Shown: positions 51,964-60,627 of the stretch, piece by piece
How positions within the stretch are numbered: the first letter of the stretch is position 1
How the letters are laid out: the number at the start of each line of letters is the position of its first letter
Source: Bacilli bacterium
GTDB taxonomy: Bacteria > Bacillota_I > Bacilli_A > RFN20 > CAG-631
DNA length: 64,000 nucleotides
NCBI GenBank assembly: GCA_900754115.1
Contig: CAAEBM010000056.1
Coordinates: 4,813-68,812, forward strand
Direction: 5' to 3'
Position numbers and translations under genes: made by a program
Notes under the pieces: generated by a model
Database searches by the model: none
The model's input: the letters and a program-made list of their open reading frames with translations, nothing else
What the model was told of the DNA's origin: nothing

Positions 51964-52941
51964 ATGAATCTTTCTTTCAAAAACGAAAACAAGACAATAT
52001 TTCGTCATGCCATTGTTTTTATCGCAACATTTTTAATTTTATCATTGTTTTTATTGATACCAATTTTTGAAAATAATAGTCAAGAAGTTAGTTTGTTTCA
52101 ATTGATGTTATCCAATATTTTTCATTTATCATCAACTTCTATTCTCAAATGGTTGTTTTATGCCTTTATTCCTTTAAGTTTGTATCTTGTCAGCTTGATT
52201 TATTTTATTGCAACAATTATTTTATTCATTCAAAAAAATGGAAAGATAAATGGTTCTCAATATTTATTTTTTCAAATCATCTATCTTATTTTATTAGCAG
52301 ATAGTATCGTTATTGGCGCATTTTATTATTTTTCTGCAAGACAAATCGTTTTATATGTCATTGGATTGCTGCTATTACTCTCAAGTTTGATATGTAATTA
52401 TCTTTTTTTGAAAAAAGAATGGCCTATAGTTGATATAAAGAAAGAAAAGTCTCAAAAAATGGTGCAAAAAAACAAGACTTTTCTTGTTCATGCTATCCTA
52501 TCTTTTTTGTTTTGCATCGCGTTGATCGTATTTTTAGCAATCAAAAATATTGATTATCAAGGAGGAGATGGCATTTATAGTTGGCTATTAATAGTTTTGG
52601 AGTCTATGTCACCTTATTTTTTATTTGATTCTTTTTATCCTCAAGTTCAATCTTTACTTTTATTTGTAACGTTTATCATCGTTCTTTGTTATGCCATCCA
52701 GTTACTTCTTTGGTGTTTTAAACAAAAGCCATCAATTTCCTTATCTACACTTTTATTTTATGAAATTAATTTTATTCTCTGTTCAAGTTTATTTTTAATT
52801 TTTGATCTTGATATTTCTGCACAATATCGAATTGTTTTTCATTTATCACTTTATTTGGTATTGCCAGGATTATGTTTTGGATTGTATCATTTTATTTATA
52901 CATTGGTACAAGCAAAAAAAGTGGTTGGAAGTGAAAAATAA
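51964..52941 (+). CDS. Polytopic membrane protein
   Basis: 325 residues with eight or nine hydrophobic helices (FIATFLILSLFLLIPIF; FIPLSLYLVSLIYFIATIILFI; YVIGLLLLLSSLICNYLFL; YLVLPGLCFGLYHFIYTLV and others), short loops, no charged catalytic motif. I do not recognise the family. AAGGAG is eight to nine bases before the ATG. It stands alone ahead of the thrS T-box. Function unknown. Confidence 0.7.
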   Translation: MNLSFKNENKTIFRHAIVFIATFLILSLFLLIPIFENNSQEVSLFQLMLSNIFHLSSTSILKWLFYAFIPLSLYLVSLIYFIATIILFIQKNGKINGSQYLFFQIIYLILLADSIVIGAFYYFSARQIVLYVIGLLLLLSSLICNYLFLKKEWPIVDIKKEKSQKMVQKNKTFLVHAILSFLFCIALIVFLAIKNIDYQGGDGIYSWLLIVLESMSPYFLFDSFYPQVQSLLLFVTFIIVLCYAIQLLLWCFKQKPSISLSTLLFYEINFILCSSLFLIFDLDISAQYRIVFHLSLYLVLPGLCFGLYHFIYTLVQAKKVVGSEK

Positions 52942-52942
52942 T

Positions 52943-52971
52943 TTGCTATTTTAAAAAAAGATGATTATAAT
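52943..52971 (+). promoter_or_regulatory. thrS promoter
   Basis: TTGCTA (52943-52948), 17-bp spacer, TATAAT (52966-52971). The T-box leader follows. Confidence 0.7.
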
Positions 52972-52976
52972 ATCAG

Positions 52977-53196
52977 TGTAGCGATGACTGAAGACAATGT
53001 CTTTTGGTACTTTGTTTATAGAGAGAAAATCAATGGTGCAAGATTTTTAACAAAACCAAAAGAATACTCCTTCACAGCTCTATTAATCTTAGCGTATCTT
53101 CTGCGTTAAAGAAGAAAGAGAGCATACAGCAATGTATGAATGCAGGTGGTACCGCGTAATTTACGTCCTTAGCGAAAGTTAAAGGGCGTTTTTTTA
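52977..53196 (+). ncRNA. T-box leader of thrS
   Basis: The invariant T-box bulge AGGTGGTACCGCG is at 53144-53156; upstream is a stem I region with AGAGAGAAAA and GGTGCAAG elements (53018-53048). The specifier is probably ACT or ACC on the 3' side (region 53056-53072) but is not certain. The terminator is ACGTCCTTAGC-GAAA-GTTAAAGGGCGT plus Ts (53162-53196). Uncharged tRNA(Thr) would stabilise the antiterminator and let thrS be read. Confidence 0.9.
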
Positions 53197-53215
53197 ATTT
53201 AAAGGAGTGAAAAAA

Positions 53216-54952
53216 ATGGTAAATATTAAAGAAGATGAACGTTTAAACATACTCAATCATAGTTGTGCTCATTTGCTTGCTCAAGCCGTTAAACATTTAT
53301 ATCCACAAGCAAAATTTTGGGTAGGTCCAGTGATTGAAGATGGATTTTATTATGATATAGATTTGCAAGATCAAGTCATTAAAGAAGAAGATTTAGCGAC
53401 CATTGAAAAAGAAATGAAAAAAATTGCTAAAGATGGAAAACGAATTGTAAAAGAAATACTTAGCAAAGAACAAGCATTAGCCCTTTTTCATGATGATCCT
53501 TATAAAATTGATTTAATTGAACATTTTGCTGCTGATGAACAAATTACAGCCTATCGTCAAGGTGATTTTATTGATTTGTGCCGTGGTCCTCATGTAGAAA
53601 GTGTGAAATTATTAAAACATTTTAAATTATTAAAAGTGAGTGGTGCTTACTATAAAGGTGATAGCAATAATAAAATGTTACAACGCATTTATGGCATTTG
53701 CTTTGAAAATGAACAAGATTTACAAGATTACTTGAATTTTTTAGAAGAAGCCAAAAAAAGAGACCATCGAAAATTAGGGAAAGAATTAGATTTGTTTATG
53801 CTCAGTGAATATGGACCAGGATTTCCTTTTTGGTTGCCCGATGGTATGATTTTACGCAAACAATTGGAAAACTTCTGGATAGAAGAGCATTTAAAAGAAG
53901 GATATCAATTGATTCAAACTCCTATTATGTTAAATAAAAAACTCTGGGAAATATCAGGACATTGGGACAATTATCGTGAAAATATGTATACCTCTGAAAT
54001 CGATAAATATGAATTTGCTATTAAACCAATGAATTGTCCAGGTAGTTTACTTGTTTATAAAAATGCCATTCATTCTTATAAAGATTTCCCATTAAAACTC
54101 GGAGAATTAGGTTTGGTTCATCGTCACGAAGCAAGTGGAGCTTTAAATGGTTTATTTCGTGTTCGCACCTTTACACAAGATGATGCTCATTTATTTATGA
54201 GTGAAAAAATGATTCAAAAAGAAGTTAAAAAATTGATTGAATTTTATGACCGCATTTATTCTGTATTTGGACTTTCTTATAACATTGAATTATCCACTCG
54301 TCCTTTAAATAAGTATATTGGTAAAATTTCAACTTGGAATCGAGCTGAAAAGGCTTTAGCTAAAGCTTGCGAAGCGGCTAATAAACCCTATAAAGTGAAT
54401 CCTGGAGATGGTGCTTTTTATGGACCAAAATTAGATTTTAAATTAAAAGATTCTTTAGGACGAATTTGGCAATGCGGAACGATTCAATTAGATATGAATT
54501 TACCAGAACGTTTTGATATTACCTATGTGGAAAAAGATGGTTCTAAAAAAAGACCAATTATGTTACATCGTGCACTTTTAGGTTCAATTGAACGGTTTAT
54601 TGGCATTATTATAGAACATTATGCGGGGGCTTTCCCACTATGGCTTGCTCCAAAACAAGTGGTCGTTTTACCTGTAAACAATGAGTATCATCGCGATTAT
54701 GCCAATAAAGTCGTGCAATTTTTGAAAAAACATGGCATTCGTGCTCATGTTGATGACCGTGATGAAAAACTTGGATATCGCATTCGCGAAGCCAATTTAA
54801 AAAAGATTACCTATCAAGTTGTTGTTGGTGATGAAGAAAAAAATAATAAAACTTTAAAAGTTCGCCATTATGGAAGTCAACAACAAACCGTTTTCACTAC
54901 AAAAGAATTTTTGAAAAAATTGCAAGTTGAAATTGCATCTAAGGCTCAATAA
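53216..54952 (+). CDS. thrS: Threonyl-tRNA synthetase without TGS domain
   Basis: Charges tRNA(Thr). The protein opens almost directly with the editing domain (LNHSCAHLLAQAV, near residue 12; CRGPH later), so the about 60-residue N-terminal TGS (N1) domain is absent. Catalytic core: MNCPGSLLVYK, RVRTFTQDDAHLF (zinc/threonine site nearby), and class II motif 3 MLHRALLGSIERF. The C-terminal anticodon-binding domain ends VDDRDEKLGYRIREA. 578 residues against about 640 in full-length enzymes. The ATG at 53216 has AAAGGAG eight bases ahead; GTG 53207 overlaps it. Controlled by the T-box upstream. Confidence 0.97.
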   Translation: MVNIKEDERLNILNHSCAHLLAQAVKHLYPQAKFWVGPVIEDGFYYDIDLQDQVIKEEDLATIEKEMKKIAKDGKRIVKEILSKEQALALFHDDPYKIDLIEHFAADEQITAYRQGDFIDLCRGPHVESVKLLKHFKLLKVSGAYYKGDSNNKMLQRIYGICFENEQDLQDYLNFLEEAKKRDHRKLGKELDLFMLSEYGPGFPFWLPDGMILRKQLENFWIEEHLKEGYQLIQTPIMLNKKLWEISGHWDNYRENMYTSEIDKYEFAIKPMNCPGSLLVYKNAIHSYKDFPLKLGELGLVHRHEASGALNGLFRVRTFTQDDAHLFMSEKMIQKEVKKLIEFYDRIYSVFGLSYNIELSTRPLNKYIGKISTWNRAEKALAKACEAANKPYKVNPGDGAFYGPKLDFKLKDSLGRIWQCGTIQLDMNLPERFDITYVEKDGSKKRPIMLHRALLGSIERFIGIIIEHYAGAFPLWLAPKQVVVLPVNNEYHRDYANKVVQFLKKHGIRAHVDDRDEKLGYRIREANLKKITYQVVVGDEEKNNKTLKVRHYGSQQQTVFTTKEFLKKLQVEIASKAQ

Positions 54953-54953
54953 A

Positions 54954-55559
54954 ATGCGAGGAAGGAATAAACCTTGGGCTGATGCCTACATTCAAAACCA
55001 TTCTTCTTTCTTTTTTGAAGCCACAAAATTGCCAAAAAATCAAGAAGTTTATTTAGAAATTGGCATGGGAAAAGGAGATTTTATTTTACAATCCAGTCAA
55101 TATTATCCTAATGTTTATCATATTGGTGTAGAAATCAATAAATCGGTTTTTGCCATGGCATTAAAAAAAATTGTAGAAAGCGAGACAAAAAATGTTGCTG
55201 TTTTACAAATTCCTGCCAGTCAATTATTAGACTTTATTAAAACTGGCTCCATTGATAAAATCTTTTTAAATTTCAGTGACCCATGGCCTAAAAAAAGATA
55301 TCATAAACGTCGATTGGTACATCCTAATCATTTAACCATATTTGAACAATGTTTAAAAAAATCAGGACAAATTGTCTTAAAAACGGATAATCAAGAATTA
55401 TATTTTTATGCTCTTGAAATGTTTCAACAACGAAATTATCAACTTTTAGAAGTGAATCCAAATTATCAACTTTGTGAAGGTGATTTTATGAGTGAATATG
55501 AAAAACGTTTTCGCTCATTGAATCAGCCAATTTATCGCATTGTAGCTAAAATTAATTAA
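54954..55559 (+). CDS. trmB: tRNA (guanine-N7)-methyltransferase
   Basis: Makes m7G46 in tRNA. Start MRGRNKPWADAYIQ equals the family opening. SAM motif LEIGMGKGDFILQ, VGVEINK-like HIGVEINKSVF and catalytic segment FLNFSDPWPKKRYHKRRLVHP are all present. 201 residues. The ATG lies one base after the thrS stop with only a weak AAGG, so coupled translation is likely. In Bacillus the same neighbourhood has trmB near ytoP (M42 peptidase) and ytpR, as found here. Confidence 0.96.
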   Translation: MRGRNKPWADAYIQNHSSFFFEATKLPKNQEVYLEIGMGKGDFILQSSQYYPNVYHIGVEINKSVFAMALKKIVESETKNVAVLQIPASQLLDFIKTGSIDKIFLNFSDPWPKKRYHKRRLVHPNHLTIFEQCLKKSGQIVLKTDNQELYFYALEMFQQRNYQLLEVNPNYQLCEGDFMSEYEKRFRSLNQPIYRIVAKIN

Positions 55560-55574
55560 AAGGAGGAATCAAAA

Positions 55575-56651
55575 ATGCCTTTAACTAAAAAACAATTGCA
55601 AGTTTTAAAAGAATTTTGTTTAGGATATGGAGCTTCTGGTTATGAAAAAGAAATCACACATCTTTTTAAAAAATATGCTCAAGATTATTGTGATGAAATC
55701 ATTTATGATAAACTTGGCTCAATTTATGCAATAAAACGATCACAACAAAAAAATGCTTTAAAAGTGATGGTTTGTGCGCATAGTGATGAAGTGGCTTTAA
55801 AAGTGACATCGATTAATGAACAAGGACTTTTATCTTTTCAAGTCACTGGCATTTGGGACCAAATTTTAATGGGACAACGAGTGACCTTAATCAATCAAAA
55901 AAATGAAAAGTGGAAAGGAGCAATTTGTGCTATTCCACCTCATTTACTCTCTTCAGAATTAAAAAATCAACCCGTAAATGCTAAAAACATGGTAGCAGAT
56001 TTTGGATTTTTAAATAAAGAAGATGCACTATCTCATGTGCGTTTAGGAGATCCCATTTTTTTAGATGGCTCTTTTGAAGTGTTAAATGACAATCGAATTT
56101 TAGCAAAAGCTTTGGATAATCGCATTGGTTGTGCATTATGTGTTGAACTTTTAAAAAGTTTGAAAGATACGTCATTACCTTATGATTTGTTTGTTGGATT
56201 AAATGTTCAAGAAGAAGTAGGACTTCGTGGGGCGACAACAGCTGCTCAAATGATTCAACCTGATTTTGCCATTGTCATTGATTGTTCTCCAGCAAATGAT
56301 TTGACATCTAGTCAAGAACTTGGACAATTAGGGAAAGGACTTTTAGTTCGTGTAGTGGATGGTGGTATGATTGCTTTTCCACAATTAATTGATTACCAAC
56401 GTCAACTTTGTAAAAAATATGCAATTCCTTTTCAATATTATCTTTCTAATGGTGGAACGGATGCAGGTGTGATTCATCGCACCATGAAAGGGGTACTTAC
56501 TTTGACTTCTTGCATTTGTGCTAGAAATATTCACTCTAATTGTTCCATCATGGATACTAATGATTACCAAGCAAATTTAAAATTTTTAAAGTTAGTTTTA
56601 AAACAATTCAATGAAAAATTATATCAAACTTGGTTAAAGGAAGGTCGATAA
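55575..56651 (+). CDS. M42 family metallo-aminopeptidase, second paralogue (YtoP type)
   Basis: Same family as the 26459-27538 gene with the same length (358 aa) and metal ligands: CAHSDEVALKV, AKALDNRIG, NVQEEVGLRGA (EE), VIDCS and RNIHSN. Differences include KALDNR in place of WDDR and a Cys-rich tail region (TSCICARNIHSNCS). AAGGAGGAA lies ahead of the ATG, 15 bases after trmB. Cotranscribed with thrS-trmB and followed at two bases by ytpR, matching the ytoP-ytpR group of Bacillus. Confidence 0.9.
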   Translation: MPLTKKQLQVLKEFCLGYGASGYEKEITHLFKKYAQDYCDEIIYDKLGSIYAIKRSQQKNALKVMVCAHSDEVALKVTSINEQGLLSFQVTGIWDQILMGQRVTLINQKNEKWKGAICAIPPHLLSSELKNQPVNAKNMVADFGFLNKEDALSHVRLGDPIFLDGSFEVLNDNRILAKALDNRIGCALCVELLKSLKDTSLPYDLFVGLNVQEEVGLRGATTAAQMIQPDFAIVIDCSPANDLTSSQELGQLGKGLLVRVVDGGMIAFPQLIDYQRQLCKKYAIPFQYYLSNGGTDAGVIHRTMKGVLTLTSCICARNIHSNCSIMDTNDYQANLKFLKLVLKQFNEKLYQTWLKEGR

Positions 56652-56652
56652 A

Positions 56653-57234
56653 ATGGCATTTGTGTTTCATATTCCACATTGTTTATTAATTAATTTTGGT
56701 TCAAACGAAAAAACAAAAGAAACAAAAAAAATTGATGATGTCGTCGCTTTATATAATCAAGATCAAAAAATAATTGGCTATAATCTTTTTTGTGAAATGC
56801 CAAATCTTCCTTATGGATTACTAAAACATCCTACACAAGAGTTAGAAAACGTTTGTAATGAAATGCTAAAAAAAGCGCAATTTTTGCTCATTAAGCTGCA
56901 AGGAACAGAAAATATAGTCGTAGGAAAGGTGTTAGAGTGCACTTCTCATCCCAATTCGGACCATCTTCACATTACTAAAGTAGATGTGGGACAAGAAATC
57001 TTGACGATTGTATGTGGAGCAAAAAATGTTTGTGCAGGAATAAAAGTCGTTGTGGCAAAAGTTGGCACTATGATGTTTGATGGAACATTCATTGAAGCAA
57101 ATCCCTTGCGAAATGTCCTATCTTGTGGTATGATATGTTCAGGATTTGAATTAAATTTGCCAAATTATCAAAAAGGACAAGGCATTTTAGTTTTAGATGA
57201 TTCTTATTTGATTGGCGAACCATTTTTTAAATAG
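56653..57234 (+). CDS. ytpR: YtpR-type tRNA-binding-domain protein
   Basis: The N-terminal 90 residues are the DUF4479-like part seen in YtpR; residues about 95-193 are an OB-fold tRNA-binding domain as in the PheT N-terminus (VVGKVLECTSHPNSDHLHITKVDVGQE; VCGAKNVCAGIKVVVAKVGT; GMICSGFEL). 193 residues. It starts two bases after the M42 stop; GGAAGG overlaps that gene's end. The role of YtpR is not well established; binding to RNA is the usual proposal. Confidence 0.88.
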   Translation: MAFVFHIPHCLLINFGSNEKTKETKKIDDVVALYNQDQKIIGYNLFCEMPNLPYGLLKHPTQELENVCNEMLKKAQFLLIKLQGTENIVVGKVLECTSHPNSDHLHITKVDVGQEILTIVCGAKNVCAGIKVVVAKVGTMMFDGTFIEANPLRNVLSCGMICSGFELNLPNYQKGQGILVLDDSYLIGEPFFK

Positions 57235-57245
57235 GGGTGAAAAAC

Positions 57246-57404
57246 ATGGCAACAGAAAAAAAAGATGAAAAAAAAGAACTTCAAGATGAAACAGGGTTCA
57301 TTCATACGGAAGAATTACGTGATCTTTTAAAAGAAAAAGAAAATGAAAAAAAATTGCCTTGGTATAAGAGATGGTTTAGTAAAGGAAAAAATAAAAAGAA
57401 GTAA
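57246..57404 (+). CDS. Small charged protein of 52 residues
   Basis: A short gene following ytpR: AGGGGTGA is eight bases before the ATG. It reads as a helical, Lys/Glu-rich N-terminal half (EKKDEKKELQDETGFIHTEE, LRDLLKEKENE) and a Trp-containing basic C-terminus (KLPWYKRWFSKG, then KNKKK). A terminator follows at once (57407-57446), so it is the operon's last gene. No family recognised. Confidence 0.7.
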   Translation: MATEKKDEKKELQDETGFIHTEELRDLLKEKENEKKLPWYKRWFSKGKNKKK

Positions 57405-57406
57405 TG

Positions 57407-57446
57407 AAAAGAAAGAATGACTTTTTAGGGCATTCTTTCTTTTTAT
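57407..57446 (+). terminator. Rho-independent terminator of the thrS operon
   Basis: AAAAGAAAGAATG and CATTCTTTCTTTT, 13-bp stem, T run after. Confidence 0.85.
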
Positions 57447-57470
57447 ATTCAAGATTTATCAATATTCATC

Positions 57471-57499
57471 TTGCTAAACGAAGCCATAATTGATACAAT
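57471..57499 (+). promoter_or_regulatory. Promoter of the LRR lipoprotein
   Basis: TTGCTA (57471-57476), 17-bp spacer, TGA-TACAAT (57494-57499). Confidence 0.7.
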
Positions 57500-57525
57500 A
57501 AAAATGAGATGATGGAGGGAAGTAC

Positions 57526-59262
57526 ATGAAAAAAATTCATAATAAAATCATTGTATCGAATCTTTTATTAATTGGACTATTAGTTGGATGTGGTTCTGTT
57601 TCTAATGGAACAAAAACTTATAGTTATGAATTCGACTATAAAAAGGTCGATGGTGGATTAGAAATCACAGGTATTCAATACAACAAAAAAAATAAAGTTT
57701 TAGATATTACCATTCCTGATGTGGTTCGCAATCAAAAAGTGGTCTCTATTGCACCACAAGCTTTAAAAGATGTCGATATTATTCGTCACGTCATTATGGG
57801 ACCAAATATTCAATCTATTGGCACAGAAGCTTTTTCTTCTTGTGACAATTTAATATCCATTACTTTCCCAACTGAAGTAGCGATGAAAATTGGCGACCGC
57901 GCTTTTGAAAATACGGCTATAACCTCCATTCAAATTGGAAGTAAAATTGAATTAGGAAATGAAGTTTATAAAAATTGTTCTGAAGTAAAAACAATACAAT
58001 CAGAAGCCATGGCTTATGGAAAAGATGTCTTTGCTGGTTGTCAAAAAGTAACGGATTTGACAATTAACTTTATTGGCGCTGATACTGAAAATCCTAAAAC
58101 TTTAGATTATTTATTTGGAACTTTACCTACGACTTTAAATAGTATTACTGTGACTAATGCTGCAACATTTGCCGAAAATACTTTTGCTAATTTATCAAGT
58201 GTAACGAGTATTACCTTGCCGACAAATCGTTATACGAAATCTCTTCCTCAAGGTATTTTTGCTGGTTGTAGTAATCTTTCTAAAGTGACAATTCCTTTTG
58301 TCGGCAGACAAACTTATGATGCTTCTAGTTCAATACCAGAAGAACAATATTCTCTTGCTTATTTATTTAATGTAGAAAGCAATGCTAATCTTCCCGCATC
58401 TTTAAAAGAAGTCATTTTACATCCAGTAGTCAGTATAGAAAGTGTAAAATATGGACAAACCAGTATTCGTCCAGTTAATTTTTCAAATAGTGCACATCTC
58501 ACAACTTTAACAATGAATACTGGAGTGGAAACGATTGAATCTAATGCTTTTGCTGGATGTGTCGCATTAGAAAATATTACTTTATCTTCTTCTTTATCTA
58601 AAATTGGAAAAGATGCCTTCAAAGAAACAAAATATTATGCAGATCAATTAGAAGAAGGCAAAGATAAATTGATTACATTAGGCAGTTGGGCCATTGGATT
58701 TGAAACTAGTGGTGAAAATAACGATGTAGAAATTAATAATTCTGTTGTCAGTGCTGTTGCTGATGAATTATTCAAAGACAATCCTTATATTACTTCTATT
58801 AAGTTATCAAATGTAAAAACTTTAGGTTCAGAAGTATTTAAAGGAGCAACACAATTAAAAAGTGTCGATATGAATTTGTTAACAGAGGTTCCTGCGTCCA
58901 CCTTTGAAGATTGTACATCTTTACAAGAAGTAAACTTACCAAGAATTACGAAAGTAGGAGCTCGTGCTTTTGCTAATAATACTTCTTTAGTAACGATGAA
59001 TTTATCAAGAGTGACTGCCATTGCTGAATCAGCTTTTGAAGGATGTAGTTCATTAGAAACTATTACCATTTCAAAAGATCTTGAATCTGTAGGTGCCAAT
59101 GCATTTTTAAACACTTCTTTAAAAACAGTAGAATGTACGAATTTAACACAAGCGGTAATTGATGCATTAAAAAGTTTACTTTCTTCAGATAATTATATCA
59201 CGACAGGAAATGAATTACTTACAAATGCTATTAATGCTTTAACTCTTCCTGTAGAAGAATAA
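57526..59262 (+). CDS. Lipoprotein with LRR_5 (BspA-type) repeats
   Basis: Signal peptide with lipobox LVGC (KIIVSNLLLIGLLVGCGSVS). The mature part is built of BspA-like leucine-rich repeats of about 23 residues, each with the pattern AF-x-x-C-x-x-L-x-x-I-x-(L/I)P, for example AFAGCVALENITLSSSLSKIGKDAF and AFEGCSSLETITISKDLESVGANAF; repeats thin out in the centre. 578 residues, complete. These proteins mediate surface binding in gut and oral bacteria. GGAGGGAAGT precedes the ATG. Its own promoter and terminator make it a single-gene unit. Confidence 0.9.
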   Translation: MKKIHNKIIVSNLLLIGLLVGCGSVSNGTKTYSYEFDYKKVDGGLEITGIQYNKKNKVLDITIPDVVRNQKVVSIAPQALKDVDIIRHVIMGPNIQSIGTEAFSSCDNLISITFPTEVAMKIGDRAFENTAITSIQIGSKIELGNEVYKNCSEVKTIQSEAMAYGKDVFAGCQKVTDLTINFIGADTENPKTLDYLFGTLPTTLNSITVTNAATFAENTFANLSSVTSITLPTNRYTKSLPQGIFAGCSNLSKVTIPFVGRQTYDASSSIPEEQYSLAYLFNVESNANLPASLKEVILHPVVSIESVKYGQTSIRPVNFSNSAHLTTLTMNTGVETIESNAFAGCVALENITLSSSLSKIGKDAFKETKYYADQLEEGKDKLITLGSWAIGFETSGENNDVEINNSVVSAVADELFKDNPYITSIKLSNVKTLGSEVFKGATQLKSVDMNLLTEVPASTFEDCTSLQEVNLPRITKVGARAFANNTSLVTMNLSRVTAIAESAFEGCSSLETITISKDLESVGANAFLNTSLKTVECTNLTQAVIDALKSLLSSDNYITTGNELLTNAINALTLPVEE

Positions 59263-59286
59263 AGCAAACAATTTTAACTTATACTT

Positions 59287-59316
59287 AAAACCATGTCTTT
59301 TAGGCGTGGTTTTTTA
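59287..59316 (+). terminator. Rho-independent terminator
   Basis: AAAACCATG and CGTGGTTTT (one wobble) then Ts. Confidence 0.75.
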
Positions 59317-59349
59317 TTGTCTGAGAAGGCATGAAATGACTTCGAGTGA

Positions 59350-59778
59350 AAACTCCCAGATAGTCTGGGAGTTCAAAAGAGCTTAAAGCTATGGAGAATA
59401 AAAAAACGAGATGAAGAACTAGAAATGCTTTATAACTTTAATCACATTAAAAAAGATAAAAGAAAATATTATAGCACCGCCTTTGAAACTGATTTAAAAA
59501 CTAGAATGGGTAACGCAATTATTAACGAAATAGTACAAGCTAGAATGAATATTGGTAGAAGAACTGAAGGTAATAAGAATAAAAAATGTAAAACCAAATA
59601 ACGTAAAGAAGAAATCTTAAATCTTGTTTAACACAATTTAAAAGTAATAGATGAGGCCAGTAAAGTGTTTTAAGAATACCAAATGAAATTAAGAAAAGTT
59701 GAATTTGAAAGAATAGTAAAAGAAGGAATTATTGATCATGATGGAAACTTAAGAAATGATAGTGAAATGGAAATGTAG
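59350..59778 (+). pseudogene. Decayed ORF with three in-frame TAA stops
   Basis: One frame stays readable from 59350 to the TAG at 59776, interrupted by TAA at 59599, 59629 and 59671. Readable parts include EELEMLYNFNHIKKDKRKYY, DLKTRMGNAIINEIVQARMN and KLRKVEFERIVKEGIIDHDG. There is no intact start with an SD. I do not recognise the parent family. A GC-richer perfect 10-bp hairpin (AACTCCCAGA-TAG-TCTGGGAGTT, 59351-59373) is at its head. Marks the left edge of the accessory island. Confidence 0.5.
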
Positions 59779-59901
59779 CTATTATTTACTTAACATGATA
59801 AGAAAAACTAAAACATAGTTTTTCAGTGTTTCGCAACTTAGATACCAAGTTCGAACTATTAAAATGTTAGTAAATAATAGAATATTAAGTGTGTATTTTT
59901 A

Positions 59902-59930
59902 TTGAAAATTTGCATATAATATGTTATAAT
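59902..59930 (+). promoter_or_regulatory. AbiE promoter
   Basis: TTGAAA (59902-59907), 17-bp spacer, TGT-TATAAT (59925-59930), an extended -10. Confidence 0.75.
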
Positions 59931-59972
59931 CAAATTGATTAAAAATATTGAAATAATTATTTGATTATAACA
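59922..59972. promoter_or_regulatory. Perfect 14-bp inverted repeat at the AbiE promoter
   Basis: TGTTATAATCAAAT (59922-59935) and its exact reverse complement (59959-59972), 23 bases apart. The left arm contains the whole -10 box; the right arm lies 19 bases before the AbiEi start. Fits a self-repressing antitoxin operator. Confidence 0.75.
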
Positions 59973-59990
59973 AATGTATGGAGGTACTTT

Positions 59991-60626
59991 ATGAGAACAA
60001 TTATGGACTTAATAACTGAATATATTGATAATATTGGTAATGGTTATCCGATTTTCACAAGTGATATTCATGAGTATGTATTAAACGAAATTAAAGATGC
60101 TAAACCATTAGTTATTAATGAGTACATCAATCGCTACGAAAAAAAGCATGATAATTTTATTAGATATAAAAAAGGGATTTATTATAAATGTGTTGATACT
60201 GTTTTTGGTAAAACAAAAATTAAATATGCAGATTTAGTGAAAAGATTATATATCGAAGATGATAAAGAAATATATGGATATGAAACAGGGCCATCACTTA
60301 TAAATAATTTAGGTTTAACCACACAAGTTCCTAAATATGCATATCTTGCAACTAATAAATTACAAGTTGATAAAGTCGATGACACAATTAAGTTAGTAAA
60401 ACCAGTAACCAAAGTCACAGAAAAAAATTATAAGTATTTACAATTATTAGATATTATTTCAAATAGATTTAAAGTACATATTGAAGTTGATGATTATAAC
60501 TTTATTATTAGAAAAGAAATAGATGAAATGAACCTAAATTTTGAGCAATTATTATATTATGCAAATTTTTATAATGATAATGGAATTTATAAAAAAATTG
60601 CAGAATTAGCGAAAGGAGAAAATTAA
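59991..60626 (+). CDS. abiEi: AbiEi-type antitoxin (DUF6088)
   Basis: A 211-residue type IV antitoxin. The N-terminal half is a winged helix (LITEYIDNIGNGYPIFTSDIHEYV; NRYEKKHDNFIRYKKGIYYKC) and the C-terminal half the conserved antitoxin region (GYETGPSLINNLGLTTQVPKYAYLATNK). The known AbiEi both binds its promoter and counters the toxin enzyme. The ATG at 59991 follows GGAGGT; an in-frame ATG at 59961 lies inside the inverted repeat. Immediately followed by the toxin gene. Confidence 0.85.
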   Translation: MRTIMDLITEYIDNIGNGYPIFTSDIHEYVLNEIKDAKPLVINEYINRYEKKHDNFIRYKKGIYYKCVDTVFGKTKIKYADLVKRLYIEDDKEIYGYETGPSLINNLGLTTQVPKYAYLATNKLQVDKVDDTIKLVKPVTKVTEKNYKYLQLLDIISNRFKVHIEVDDYNFIIRKEIDEMNLNFEQLLYYANFYNDNGIYKKIAELAKGEN

Positions 60627-60627
60627 T

